From: Marsupella aquatica
Taxonomy: Eukaryota > Marchantiophyta
NCBI GenBank assembly: GCA_973895155.1
Contig: OZ316891.1
Span: 9,672,001-9,736,000, forward strand
Length of the DNA stretch: 64,000 nt
Direction: 5' to 3'
Made by a program: the position numbers and the translations under genes. The notes beneath the pieces were generated by a model. It ran no database searches, was not told the DNA's origin, and worked only from the letters and a program-made list of their open reading frames with translations. Position 1 is the stretch's first letter; each line of letters starts with the position of its first letter. Of this stretch, positions 49,920 through 60,448 are shown in pieces.

Positions 49920-50600
49920 GCACACAATATCTTTTTTTTAATAAACAACATCTATTTTCTTATTAATTACATCTTAGATGACATGACAATTTTTTTCTTA
50001 ATAACATCGTGGGCGACACAATATCTGTTTTTTTATTAATGACATCTTAGATGATCTGACATCTTTTTTCTTAACATCTTGGGCGACATGATATCTTTTT
50101 TTCTTAACGACATCTTGAAGGACATGACATCTTTTTTCTTCACGACATCTTTTGTGCAATGCACGAGTATTTTCTTCATGACATCTTTTGTTCTCAATGA
50201 CTTTTTGGCCGACACAACATATTTTTTTCTCATCGACATCTTGGTCGACACAACATCTTCCTTCTCGACGACCTCTTGGCCGACACGACATCTTTTGTTC
50301 TCAACAACCTCTTGGCCGACACAACATCTTCCTTCTCAACAACCTCTTGGCCGACACAACATCTTCCTTCTCAACAACCTTTTGGCCTAAACGACATCTT
50401 TCTTCTCAACGACCTCTTGGCCTAAACGACATCTTTCTTCTCAACGACCTCTTGACCGACACAACATCTTTCTTCTCATTAATCTCTTGGCTGACAAGAC
50501 ATCTTTCTTCTCAATAACCTCTTGGCCAACACTACCTCTTTTGTTCTTAATTACATCAGGAACTACATCTTGGCCATTACAATATCTTTTGTGCAACGCA
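49920..50600. repeat. Minisatellite, about 35-36 bp units
   Basis: Many degenerate units contain GACATCTT and CTCTTGGCCGACACAACA. The central units (about 50250-50530) are the most regular, the outer ones decayed. Frames are open on both strands because the unit lacks stops, which is low complexity and not evidence for a gene. The right edge reads TTTTGTGCAACGCAC, also found at 50150. Confidence 0.85.
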
Positions 50601-50949
50601 CAGGATTGAACTATAATTGCATGATATTTAGTTTTTGCAAATTTCTAGATCATTTATGAATAAAAAGGGATATTTATCTATTTTTATAATATGTATTACA
50701 CCAGCCCAAGCATCTATTGGTTTAATAACTTTGACTTGGAGTCTATCTTTAAGCTATTTACTGTAACAGGAAGTCAACTCCCATTGATTCAGTTTGCTAA
50801 AATAGTAATGAGTTCATTACAATTAATATCCTTGGATCTTAAATTGTGATCACTAATTCTTTGGATCCTCAACACTGCCCTCAACAGATAGGAAGTTACT
50901 TTTCACAAAAATAGGTCTATTTCATTTACAATTTAGGGCTATTGATATT

Positions 50950-51145
50950 CCAAAAATGATGTTCCCATGGACCACAAGGTTGGTATTCTGAACCCACTAG
51001 ATGTTCATAAATGCAAATATTTGTTAGTTTTGAGAATGTGCTAGAGTAAGCTTTCATCAAACTGACATTGAGTTTTTGGCCATTTGTGCCATTTTGGTTG
51101 AGTTATTCATCATGGATTGTGGAAAGGTAAATTTTATTAATTTAA
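50950..51145 (+). repeat. Dispersed repeat B, copy 2
   Basis: Collinear with 37200-37445: TCCCATGGACCACAA, GATGTTCATAAATG, GAGAATGTGCTAGAGTA, TTATTCATCATGGA. The same CCATGGACCACAA phrase recurs at 51278, outside the aligned block. Confidence 0.7.
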
Positions 51146-51899
51146 TTTTCATTTTGTTAATATGAAATGTAGGGCTTGTGTTTTTTTTCTGTTTCCTACT
51201 TCTCTAGTTGCATTGCATGTGAAAAACTAAAAATTATTTTAGGGCTCATAATCATCAAACTATAAGCCCAAAACTCCCATGGACCACAAAATTGTAGTCC
51301 ACAGGAGCACTCTATCCAGCATGGAGGTCCATTACTAGGGCTTCACTTTCTTATGTTCCAATAGACATATAAATCCAACAACATATTTAGCTCAAATCTA
51401 TGCACCACCTGTTACAATTCATAGCCTTGGATGGGTGTTACTTTCTTATTTCTATTTTTTGTATGTCTTCTAAAGTACATAGTTACACAAGTGTTCGGTA
51501 GAGGTATATTAGTCATGGACCCCATAGTTACCAGAAAAGTTTGTGTGATGGCCCCCCATAAAAGTTGGTCCAAACTAGACCCCCTCCCGTACGTTCTGTA
51601 CATTGTGTTATGCATAACTGCATAGTCTCAAGCATTTCTCATCTACTCTTTGGTTTGGAGATTTATGATATTTCATTAATTGTGACATAGATAGCTCACT
51701 AGACACATTGGGAACATTCCAAATTGCTCAGGTGGAGCGTAAAGTGATTACTTCCAAGGATCCATATTTTTGTCTTGTAGTGATATGTAATTCATTTGAC
51801 TTATTTTATGTTTAAAAAAAGTAGATACATGTAAATTATATGCCAATAAATTAATATCTGTTAATTAAGAGTGAGTGACATCAAAGATTGAGTGACACC
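51146..51899. other. AT-rich DNA, nothing recognised
   Basis: Only short open frames on both strands (for example around 51412-51625) with no motif. Confidence 0.4.
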
Positions 51900-52450
51900 T
51901 TTCACATGCCAAAAAAACATATTATGACCAAGAAAGTACAAAGTTACTAAAGAGTTGTGCACATACAGTACAGATTTGCACTTGCTTCTGGGTAGGGACA
52001 ATCAACTCAATTAAAACCATAAATTTTGCAAAGTAAACCATGAGGGGGAACTTAATACACAAGATGTGCACATTGTTTAAATTCATTTGTCTCACTCTCA
52101 TGAGAAAAAAGCTAAGGAGTGATTGAAAAGGAAAAATTAAACATTTAGGAGGGGAGCCAAATATATTCAAAATACTCTAAATTCACTAAAATTAAAAGGG
52201 GTCTAAAGCTTAATTCAAAATCAAATTAATACAAATGATTTACCTTGTTAAGGCACATTAAAATTCAAATATTGAACACAAAATATGAATAAGACAAAAT
52301 CTAAAAGATGGATTAATTCACTAAAATTAAAAGGGGTCTAAAGCTTAATTCAAAATCAAATTAATACAAATGATTCACCTTGTTAAGGCACATTAAAATT
52401 CAAATATTGAACACAAAATATGAATAAGACAAAATCTAAAAGATGGATTC
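51900..52450 (+). repeat. Dispersed repeat A, copy with internal 135-bp duplication
   Basis: A continuous copy of repeat A running through the point where the 41940 copy is split (AAACCATGAGGGGGAACTTA at 52035). Its 3' part is duplicated with a 135-bp period (52181-52315 and 52316-52450), almost exact, starting ATTCACTAAAATTAAAAGGG. Confidence 0.8.
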
Positions 52451-53936
52451 ACCATATAGCAGTTTCAATCACTCAATCTACCACCCACAACCTTCTTCCC
52501 AGTTTGATCAGGTCCTTTTCACAACTAGCTTCAGTGGGACGGCTGGTGGTAGCTTCAATAATAGTGGCACTAAAGACAACAATGGTATTTACTTGATAAG
52601 GGTAGTAAAGACAACAATGGTAGCTTCAGTGTGTAGCAAAAGTCTACCTTCAATGGTACTTTTACAGGATAATGTAATGTGTCCCCCCATAAATTGTATA
52701 AGTCCTTCAACTTGTTCTTGAATAAAGATTTTTCCTTCAAGTATGCTAAGACTGTGTAATTGTTGGGTCCATATACAATGGACTGCTTTGTTTGGATGAG
52801 AATTATGGTTGTTCTCAAGTTTCCTTCACAGGCCAAATGGCAACCAGGTCAAAAAGTAGAGATTCCTAGAAGATAACATTCATGGTGTGTATCTTTCAGA
52901 CTTCAACAAGCTTGGCATTCAATTAGGGGCAAAAGGCCAAAAGTAGAGGTTTTTCTCATAGACAACATTCATGTTCAGTTCCTTAGACTGACACTTAGAT
53001 TTTTTTTTGTCAAGTAGGGGCTTTAAGACAAAAGTAGAGGTTTGTCGGTTGATTTCACACTTACATAATTTTGGGTTTGGCTAGTGCAAGACAACATCCC
53101 TACTGTCTTTCTTCCTGACTATAAAAAACCGTCAGTTCAGACTAGACAGGACATGCAGAACATGAGAGCACACTTGATCACATGCTACACCAATAAGACA
53201 TCATGAGAGAGTGAAAAAATTACTGAATGATCCATAGCTTATGAGAACACATGTGAATAATGAGGGAGAAAATGTTCTCCCTCCAACTTATATCCCCCAT
53301 AGGGGCCTAAGATGTGTAAACCTAAACTCAGTGTATCTTATCCTAATCTAATGAAGGGTTAATTAACCCTAATAAGGCCAAACTAACTATAATTGAGAAT
53401 TCAAATCAATTCATAACACAAACTTGGATAAGTTTTGAATCATTTGAAGCTTGAAGACAAATGAAATTGTAGTCATTTCACTTATAGTGCAGTTTGGGCG
53501 GCAACAACAAGTATTTCATGGTCCGCCTTGACTGTGTAGTTTGTTGTTCCAATACAGTTTGTGGATGGGATGGTTCACCTAAATTTTCATAGTATCTATT
53601 ATTGGTGATAGTATCAAGCAAAACACCTTCACTTGTAATAACAGTTTCTTTGCCTTAAAAAACTCAATGAATTTCATTAAAAAAACCAGCATACAATAGA
53701 GGTGACCCATAGAGGGGGTTGGCACCCGGGTAGACCAAGGTCGACGAGCCCTAAAAACCAGAGAGGCTGGAACCAGGAAAGAAGCCAAACCAAAAGGAAA
53801 GCTAAATTTATGCTAAACCATAAATTTAGCTCCTGCAACAGGAGAGACTGAGACTTGAAGGGCCGGCTAGTGAGCCGGGGACCAGCTAGGTACCTAATAG
53901 TGGATCAGTGATTAAAGAAACTGTCCTCGTCAAAAC
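52451..53936. other. Intergenic DNA, nothing recognised
   Basis: No gene is supported. Small direct repeats occur, for example AAAGACAACAATGGTA at about 52572 and 52608, and AAAAGTAGAGGTTT in several places between 52900 and 53045. Confidence 0.4.
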
Positions 53937-54189
53937 TGTTAGAAAAACATCTGATGAATATCTGACCCAAAACTGTAGGGGGCTAATGTACTTTGGAAGG
54001 GGAAACTATCTCAGTCCTTGTAATAACTCTTAGGAGAACTTCTGATGAACATTTGACACAAAATTGTAGGCCGTCTAGTGTAGTTTGGAAGGGGAAACTA
54101 TCTCTGTCCTTGTAATAACTGTTAGAAGAACATCTGATGAACATTTGACACAAAAAATGTAGGGGTTCTTTTTGTAGTTTGGAAGGGGG
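53937..54189. repeat. Tandem repeat, about 2.8 units of 91 bp
   Basis: Units start at 53937, 54028 and 54119 and share TTAG.A.AACTTCTGATGAA-like sequence, GACACAAAA, GTAGTTTGGAAGGGGAAACT and CCTTGTAATAACT. Confidence 0.85.
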
Positions 54190-54539
54190 CCATCCCGTCC
54201 ACTTTTTCTAAGGGGGGGTCCATTAAGCACATACCCTATGTCTTGAATTGCAGTAGTAGTGTCCCAAATTGTTCGAGAAACTGCACTGTCACTCTAAGAA
54301 ATGAATCTGTACCTGCAGGAGGATTGTACTGTCGTATGATGGAGCACTCATATATTATGGGCCATCAGTTACTCCACAGCACACACGCAAAGTGCTCTAT
54401 TTGTCCCATACACAAGGCTGCACCCAGCCATATCCACTAAAGCGACAAAGGAGACGTGCATTTCCAAGGCAAAAAAAAAGAGACAACGGAGAACGCAGTA
54501 CGAGAATCATGCAGGGGGTACAATAACGAATAATGTACC

Positions 54540-55088
54540 ACTGTTTTTTCCCTCTTTTTCTCTCTCTCGCTCGTTGTGGGGACGCTGGGCCGCTGGGGGC
54601 TTTATTGGTTATGGCGCATCGTCCCATCCCAGTTTGAGCTTTGGGCGATGGAGTTTGTTGAAAGCGACACACATGCGGGTGTCGTTAATTTCCCTCTCTT
54701 TCTTTCTCACCTTTCTCTCTCTCTCGCTGTGCTCGAGTGCTCTCGTTCGTTTTTCGTACCCTGAAGCAAGCAGGGCCTGCAGTCGAGTGGACGGCGGGAG
54801 ACATGCATGCAATCGAGAGATGTGGCGGAATGAGAGAGGGGCCCTTTTTTGGGAGGCCTCTGTCGGTTCTCCAATCTCTCATATAGAGTGACCTGTCCTT
54901 CATGTTGCCTCAAAGCAACTAACTCACGAAGCGCGCGAGCGCTCTCTGTGTTTATTTTTTCCCATCCGGGCAGGCAGAAGAGTTGATTATATTCCGTTTG
55001 CACATTGTCATTCGTCGCGCAGCATTTGTTGCGGGGCGCCCTCGACCCGAAGAAGTGGAGCACTCTACTACAGTAGTAGACTGTAAGT
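54540..55088 (+). promoter_or_regulatory. Probable promoter and 5' leader of HPT, with CT tracts
   Basis: GC content rises here. Two CT-rich tracts (about 54552-54570 and 54690-54727) precede the HPT start, as is common near plant transcription starts. CTACTACAGTAGTAG at about 55066 is a short palindrome 10 bases before the ATG region. Assignment is by position only. Confidence 0.4.
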
Positions 55089-56408
55089 ATGGAGTGTTTG
55101 CGACGGGCTCTCCCTCCCTCGTTGAATTCTGGTTCTGCTGCTTCGAAAAAAAGCCCACTGGAGATCACTGTCTGCTGCGGAAGCCAGCCGCGTCGCTCTC
55201 GACTCGCAAACGCTAGTGCGCAAATCGCTCGGCAGCAAATTTTCGCTTCATGCATAGGATATCGCGGCAGCAAGCGGCAGCAATCTAGCTCGCGCCGTCA
55301 GGCCTGCAAGCGCGTGCAGGGAGGGAGCAGGAGCGGGGAATTTGGAGGTGTTAAGTTGCTGCTCGTGAGCCCCAGGGGAGCCGCGGGGCTTTGTCAAACT
55401 CGGCGGAATGTCACGGCAACCGCGAGACCTATTGACCTTGATGATGGCGGTGCTATGGCTGAATCGTCTGTTCCGGCGGAAACGGAGAATCTGGTCGAGG
55501 AGGGGATCAATTGGCTGGACGCATTCCACAGATTTTCTCGGCCTCACACCGTGATAGGCTCTGCAATGGGAATTATTTCGGTTTCTCTGCTGGCATGCCA
55601 AAATCCGGCTGACATTTCTTCAACTTTTTTTCGCGGGCTTCTTCAGGCCATCGTACCATCGCTTCTCATGAATATCTATATCGTGGGACTGAATCAACTG
55701 TACGATGTCGACATTGACAAGATTAATAAGCCGTATCTTCCGCTGGCTTCTGGTGAATTTTCTATGGCAACAGGTGTGGCCATTGTAGCAATCTCTGCCA
55801 TTTCGAGCGTTGCCATCGGAGTGATGGTTGGTTCCAGGCCCTTGCTATGGACACTACTAGTCAGTTTTTTCTTAGGAACTGCCTACTCTATTGATGTTCC
55901 GTTACTGAGATGGAAGAGATCAGCCCTCGCTGCAGCTACCTGTATTCTTGTAGTCCGAGCAGTAGCGGTTCAGGTCGGTTTCTTCTATCACATGCAAAGC
56001 TTTGTGTTCGGGCGGACTCCGACCTTTTCAAGGCAGCTTGTCTTTGCGACCGCTTTCATGTGCTTTTTCTCTGTCGTCATAGCTCTGGCAAAGGATTTGC
56101 CGGATGTGGAAGGAGACAAAATCTATGGTATTCGTTCTTTCAGTGTGCGTATGGGGCAGACGAAGGTCTTCTGGACGTGCGTGTGGTTGATTCAAGCAGC
56201 ATATGCCGTGGCTATCGCAGTGGGAGCGACATCTCCGACTCTATTTTCGAAAGCTGCGATGATTCTCGGCCATGCAGCCCTTACAACTGTGTTGTGGGCA
56301 AAAGCAAAGGCTACGGATTTGAAGAGCAAAGCAGCTATTGTGTCCTTCTACATGTTTATATGGCAGCTGTTTTATGCAGAGTATCTAATAATCCCATTCG
56401 TTAGGTAG
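55089..56408 (+). CDS. HPT: Homogentisate phytyltransferase, intronless
   Basis: Membrane prenyltransferase of plastids that joins homogentisate and phytyl diphosphate, the committed step of tocopherol (vitamin E) synthesis; VTE2 in Arabidopsis. One uninterrupted frame of 439 aa from the ATG at 55089. Residues 1 to about 115 are Ser/Arg/Ala-rich, a plastid transit peptide. The UbiA domain starts at LDAFHRFSRPHTVIGSAMG. The first Asp motif is N202-x3-D206-x3-D210 (NQLYDVDID), the second KDLPDVEGD (336-343), followed by GIRSFSVRMG. Several hydrophobic helices are present and the C-terminus FYAEYLIIPFVR is typical. The closely related HGGT or a paralogue cannot be excluded. Angiosperm VTE2 genes have many introns, so a single exon is unusual. 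Confidence 0.93.
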   Translation: MECLRRALPPSLNSGSAASKKSPLEITVCCGSQPRRSRLANASAQIARQQIFASCIGYRGSKRQQSSSRRQACKRVQGGSRSGEFGGVKLLLVSPRGAAGLCQTRRNVTATARPIDLDDGGAMAESSVPAETENLVEEGINWLDAFHRFSRPHTVIGSAMGIISVSLLACQNPADISSTFFRGLLQAIVPSLLMNIYIVGLNQLYDVDIDKINKPYLPLASGEFSMATGVAIVAISAISSVAIGVMVGSRPLLWTLLVSFFLGTAYSIDVPLLRWKRSALAAATCILVVRAVAVQVGFFYHMQSFVFGRTPTFSRQLVFATAFMCFFSVVIALAKDLPDVEGDKIYGIRSFSVRMGQTKVFWTCVWLIQAAYAVAIAVGATSPTLFSKAAMILGHAALTTVLWAKAKATDLKSKAAIVSFYMFIWQLFYAEYLIIPFVR

Positions 56409-57484
56409 ATGTTCGAGTTCTGGCAGCGAGGAACATAAAACCAGCTGCTCTCCGCTAATAGTTAACGTACACTTCGTTATGCTCAGTGGAAGTCTCCATA
56501 GAGCTAGGTGTCAACATGTGGTCCGTCTGAATCCCCATCGGGTCCCACCATTCACTAGTCAAGTCCACAAGCCCCTTTTTGGAGATGCTTTCCCGTAGAG
56601 CAGCTTCTCTGATTTACAGTTTTTAAGTGTTTGAACACGAAATTCGTGTTAGAGCGGTCATCTGCCCAGTGAAAGTTTGTAAAGGATCACACTCACAGTT
56701 TGTAAGAGGGTTCGATTATGAAATTCTTCTTCGAAAAATTTAGAACCGTCTGCCCTGGCTGAAGTTTGGGTGTTGAGTATCATATGGAACTTATTCCGGA
56801 GAGCCACGCCTCGTGCTGGTGAGCGGTTGGGTTTGGATGGCCATCACGATGTGCAGGACTGCCGAAGTTCTCTGCGTGGAGCCTCCTGCAGGTGAGGGGA
56901 TGTCGGAACGTCAGTATACCTCGTGTCCACAATTGGAAGGTTGTGACGTTTGCCTTGGTTTTCTTCGCTTGCTTTGACCAGTCCGAGGCCTACTGTAGAG
57001 CTGATGTGTCCTCTGTTATTATTACAGTTTCGGGCACGTTATAGAATTTGAGTATACCTCGTTTTGTATAGTCCGAGTATACCTCGTTTTGTAAAGTCTA
57101 TTAGAGCGGGAACGCATTGTTGGCCGATTAATATGACAATTTGTGATTTATTGACATGAAATGGACTTGGGGATTGAGATATGTCGTTCCTGGCTGCGGT
57201 CCTCCCCATCTCATGAAAGCGGAGTGGAAGGCCCATTGCAATATGTGACCTCGTAGTTTTCAGTTCATGTTGTCTTTCCTTGAGGCAGTGGAGTCATTGC
57301 AATCTGTATAAATGACCCGCTAATATAACAAGAGAGCCATCTAGGATCTGATGATAGGAAGTCTCGGAAAGTTCTCCTGGTAAAAAGCAGTCCAGATCTG
57401 CCAATAATTCTGTCTAATTTATCAAGTTACCCTGCCATGAACAATATACTGCCCCTTAAACAATATACAGGTCTTCGTGAAATA

Positions 57485-57602
57485 GTGCCCTTCCCAAGAA
57501 ATAGTGGACGGTCTTGTGCTCGTCATGAGAATCACGAAGTACTTCCTTAGTGGAGTGCCTTCCCAACAAATAGTGGACGGTCTTGTTCTCGTCATGAGAA
57601 TC
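57485..57602. repeat. 70-bp tandem duplication
   Basis: GTGCC.TTCCCAA.AAATAGTGGACGGTCTTGT and TCGTCATGAGAATC occur twice with a period near 70 bp. Upstream, at 57047-57098, GAGTATACCTCGTTTTGTA is also duplicated. Confidence 0.85.
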
Positions 57603-58939
57603 TGACCCATTTTACCGGTACCATGTGATGATGTACACACCGAGTTTGCTGGAACTCGTGAGTCGCTGCACAAACCGACACAGATCCCATGCACCGGAGC
57701 TGGTATGACGGTGTTGTTGGGTGAGCATCTTCACAGTGCTGATAGACTCTTTCTAGCAGAAATTTGATTCGTTTTTTTGTCGGTCCCTCTCTTGCCCCTC
57801 TTCTCTCTCTTCTTGTGCAATGTTGATCCTTTTCAGTAAATTTGGTAAGGAGTCTCGTCACGCCATAAAAGTAACAAGAATCTACAAATGAGGTTGAAGT
57901 TTCCTCTTCATCCGAGAAATATGTCATTAGACTGGTGCTCCAAGGCAGAAGAAAGCTACACTTTTCAACTTCTCTTTGAGTTTCTGTGGTTCTCTGTGTA
58001 CTCAAACCCCTCCTGTGGTTTTCTCTTTGGGTGTCTGGATAGTTGAGCCATAACCCCGTCCCCTGGTCCTTGGCTTATGAGATTTCAGTCCCCTGCTAGC
58101 CTGCCTGGAGGGTCATCCAATTTGGAGCAGCACAATTTTTCAGCTAAAAATAAGAGTAAACTTACTCTAGGAGCTTACCATCCATGGACCCTGTGGGTTA
58201 CTGGCTCTGCCACCCTTGGGCTTACCACCCTTTGGGTTCCCCACAGCCCGCTCCTAGTCCCCGTTGGGTTCACATTCCACTACCCTCACATAACTGTATC
58301 CGGGCTCATCTCCTTTGGGGACTTGATAAAACATTTTTTAATTAGATTACCCCTCAAACTGGGCGTTATTATAATCCTGACCCCCAATTACTTTTATTAC
58401 CATACTACCCCTTAAACAATATACAGGTCTACATAACGTGTATTCCTGCTCACGGTAGCATGTAGTTGCCCTCCATCAACCCAGGTGGGTAGCCCGTGCC
58501 CTCACAATGCCTGTGAGCACTTGCAAGCTGCTTCCCAAGCAGGCATTGTGTGCCCCCAAAGTCAAGTGCTTCACACTCAAACTGACTTGCTGCTTTGAGC
58601 GGGACAAGCACCAATTCATACGTCGTGTCCATAAGTGAAAGATTGTTTAGGCGGGCTGTGGGGAACTGCATTTCTAGGACTCCTGATGGCAAGGGGTCCC
58701 CTAGCCAAAAGAGGAGTCCCCAAATTGGGTTCAACTAACCAGGTTTTGGCTAACCAGATTTTGGCTAGCTAGGGAATAACTTTGCTAGTGAATTGGTTTT
58801 TTTTTAACCCTTAACAGGAATTTTCCTGTTTGCTCAAATGCTACAATTACCCTACGTGTAGGTGATCTATTGCCGGATCTATTGTCTTTTGGCTATTGTA
58901 CAGTATTTGTTAAGATTGAGTAAGATAAGATACAAGAGT

Positions 58940-59590
58940 AGAATTATGACACATGCAAATAAAAGATATTGTCACATCACGGACCAAGAAAAGTACATGT
59001 CTATGGTACAAAGTTACCTAAGAGTTGTGCACATAAATTACACATATTCACTTGCCTTAGCTAATATATATATTTTGGTGCCAAAGGACAAAAATGCCAA
59101 ACCACGAGAACAAGGTTCCAAAGGCAAAGCAAACCAATGAACCGGAGGGAGAAGGCCCAAAGAAGACCAAAGCGGTCCAACAAGCCAACTAGTTCCCCAC
59201 ATCAAGCAAGGAACTAGAAAGATGACATTGATCGAAATGAATCAAAACTATAAACTTAGGAAACAAAACCATGAGGAGAATTTGAAACATGAGGTTGTTT
59301 AGGATTATTTCTTTTCTCACTCATGAAAAGAGATGGTTCATCTCTTAACCCGTAGAAGTTCATTAAAATTTGCTAATGGTGTTGGATGCACAATATTGAA
59401 ATATAATTTTGGGAAAGAAGAGCTCTAATTTAGCAAAGTTTATAAATATTAAGAGGGGTGCCAAACATAAATTCAAACTTAAAATAATACAAATGACACC
59501 ATGTTAAGACACATGGAAATAAAAATTAACAAAAGAAAGTCTAGATAAGACAAATTATTGAAGGATGGATTTGCCATTATAACAGTACCA
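58940..59590 (+). repeat. Dispersed repeat A, copy with internal insertion
   Basis: Matches repeat A in order: ACACATGCAAATAAAAG, AAGAGTTGTGCACATA, AAAACCATGAGGAGAA, GGGGTGCCAAA, AGATAAGACAAA, GGATGGATTTGCCA. About 190 bp (59067-59255) not present in the other copies interrupts the middle, perhaps another insertion. Confidence 0.7.
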
Positions 59591-60448
59591 AAATATGGCA
59601 TTCCTTGTAATGTTTCAAATCTTAGTAAAAGAGAAAGATATCTGGTCTTCGATTTAAGAAAGACTACTCGAACGGCCCTAAGAAAGGGGTACTGTAACGG
59701 AGAGGCGTGACTGACGTGACTGGCCAACGAGCGGTCTGGATGCACTCGACACGACGGCGCCTCCTCACGTCGTTAAATCTTGAAGTGATCGACGGTAATA
59801 CAGGCAGATTAAAGGTTTAGAGAGATCTTGACCTTAGGTGTTTGACTGCAGCTTTATACCGCCGTCGGCCGAACCGTATGTTGTGCCCTCTCGATGACCA
59901 CCGAAAACGACCCCGGGTTGGCATTCCGGAGTATATATATGGTCAACAAAAGTCTTTTCAGATTGTTAAGCAATGAGCACGACCTCGGGACCTCAATTTG
60001 CGACGGCGAACCGAGAGTATCATCATCGACGCCAATGCAATTGACCACGAGCAGCTTTTGAACGAATCGAATTGTTCTTCTGCGTCAAAACAATTTGCTT
60101 GAATCGAAGTTTGTTTGATTGGAAATGTAGTGGAGTCGCCCGATTTGAATTTGGGCCTGAATGTCTTAGTTGGTGAGCAAAAACGAGATGGGAGCAGAAG
60201 GATGACGAGTGGACGGGCGATTTTTGAAGTGAAGCATGCTGTAGGAGTATGGGCGAAAGCGCTAGCGTGATTCAAAGCGAAGAATGGGAGTGGTATGCAA
60301 TTACGGAGGAAGAAAGATTGAATAGCATAGGTAGGGAAGACTATTTGAGGCAAGGGGTCTTCGAGGGCTGAGGTTTTTGGTTTCGAGACTGGAGGTTGGA
60401 AGTGTGCAGTCGTCGAGGGAGAGGGAGAGGGGGGTAGAGTTAGCGGAG

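Larger units (their letters stand above)
56409..60448. other. Intergenic DNA between HPT and DDRGK1
   Basis: Starts with the HPT 3' UTR and ends with the DDRGK1 promoter. It holds short duplications (listed), a pair of inverted phrases TTCCCCACAGCCCGC (58238) and GCGGGCTGTGGGGAA (about 58652), and a copy of repeat A. No gene is recognised. Confidence 0.45.

Noticed and set aside
50036-50517. Several long open frames on both strands
   Set aside because: They are products of the 35-36 bp minisatellite, which lacks stop codons; no protein family fits.
54707-55273. 188-codon minus-strand open frame
   Set aside because: It overlaps the HPT promoter and transit-peptide region in antisense and shows no domain.
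58238-58667. Possible MITE from 15-bp inverted phrases
   Set aside because: The inverted match does not extend into clear termini and no target duplication was found.
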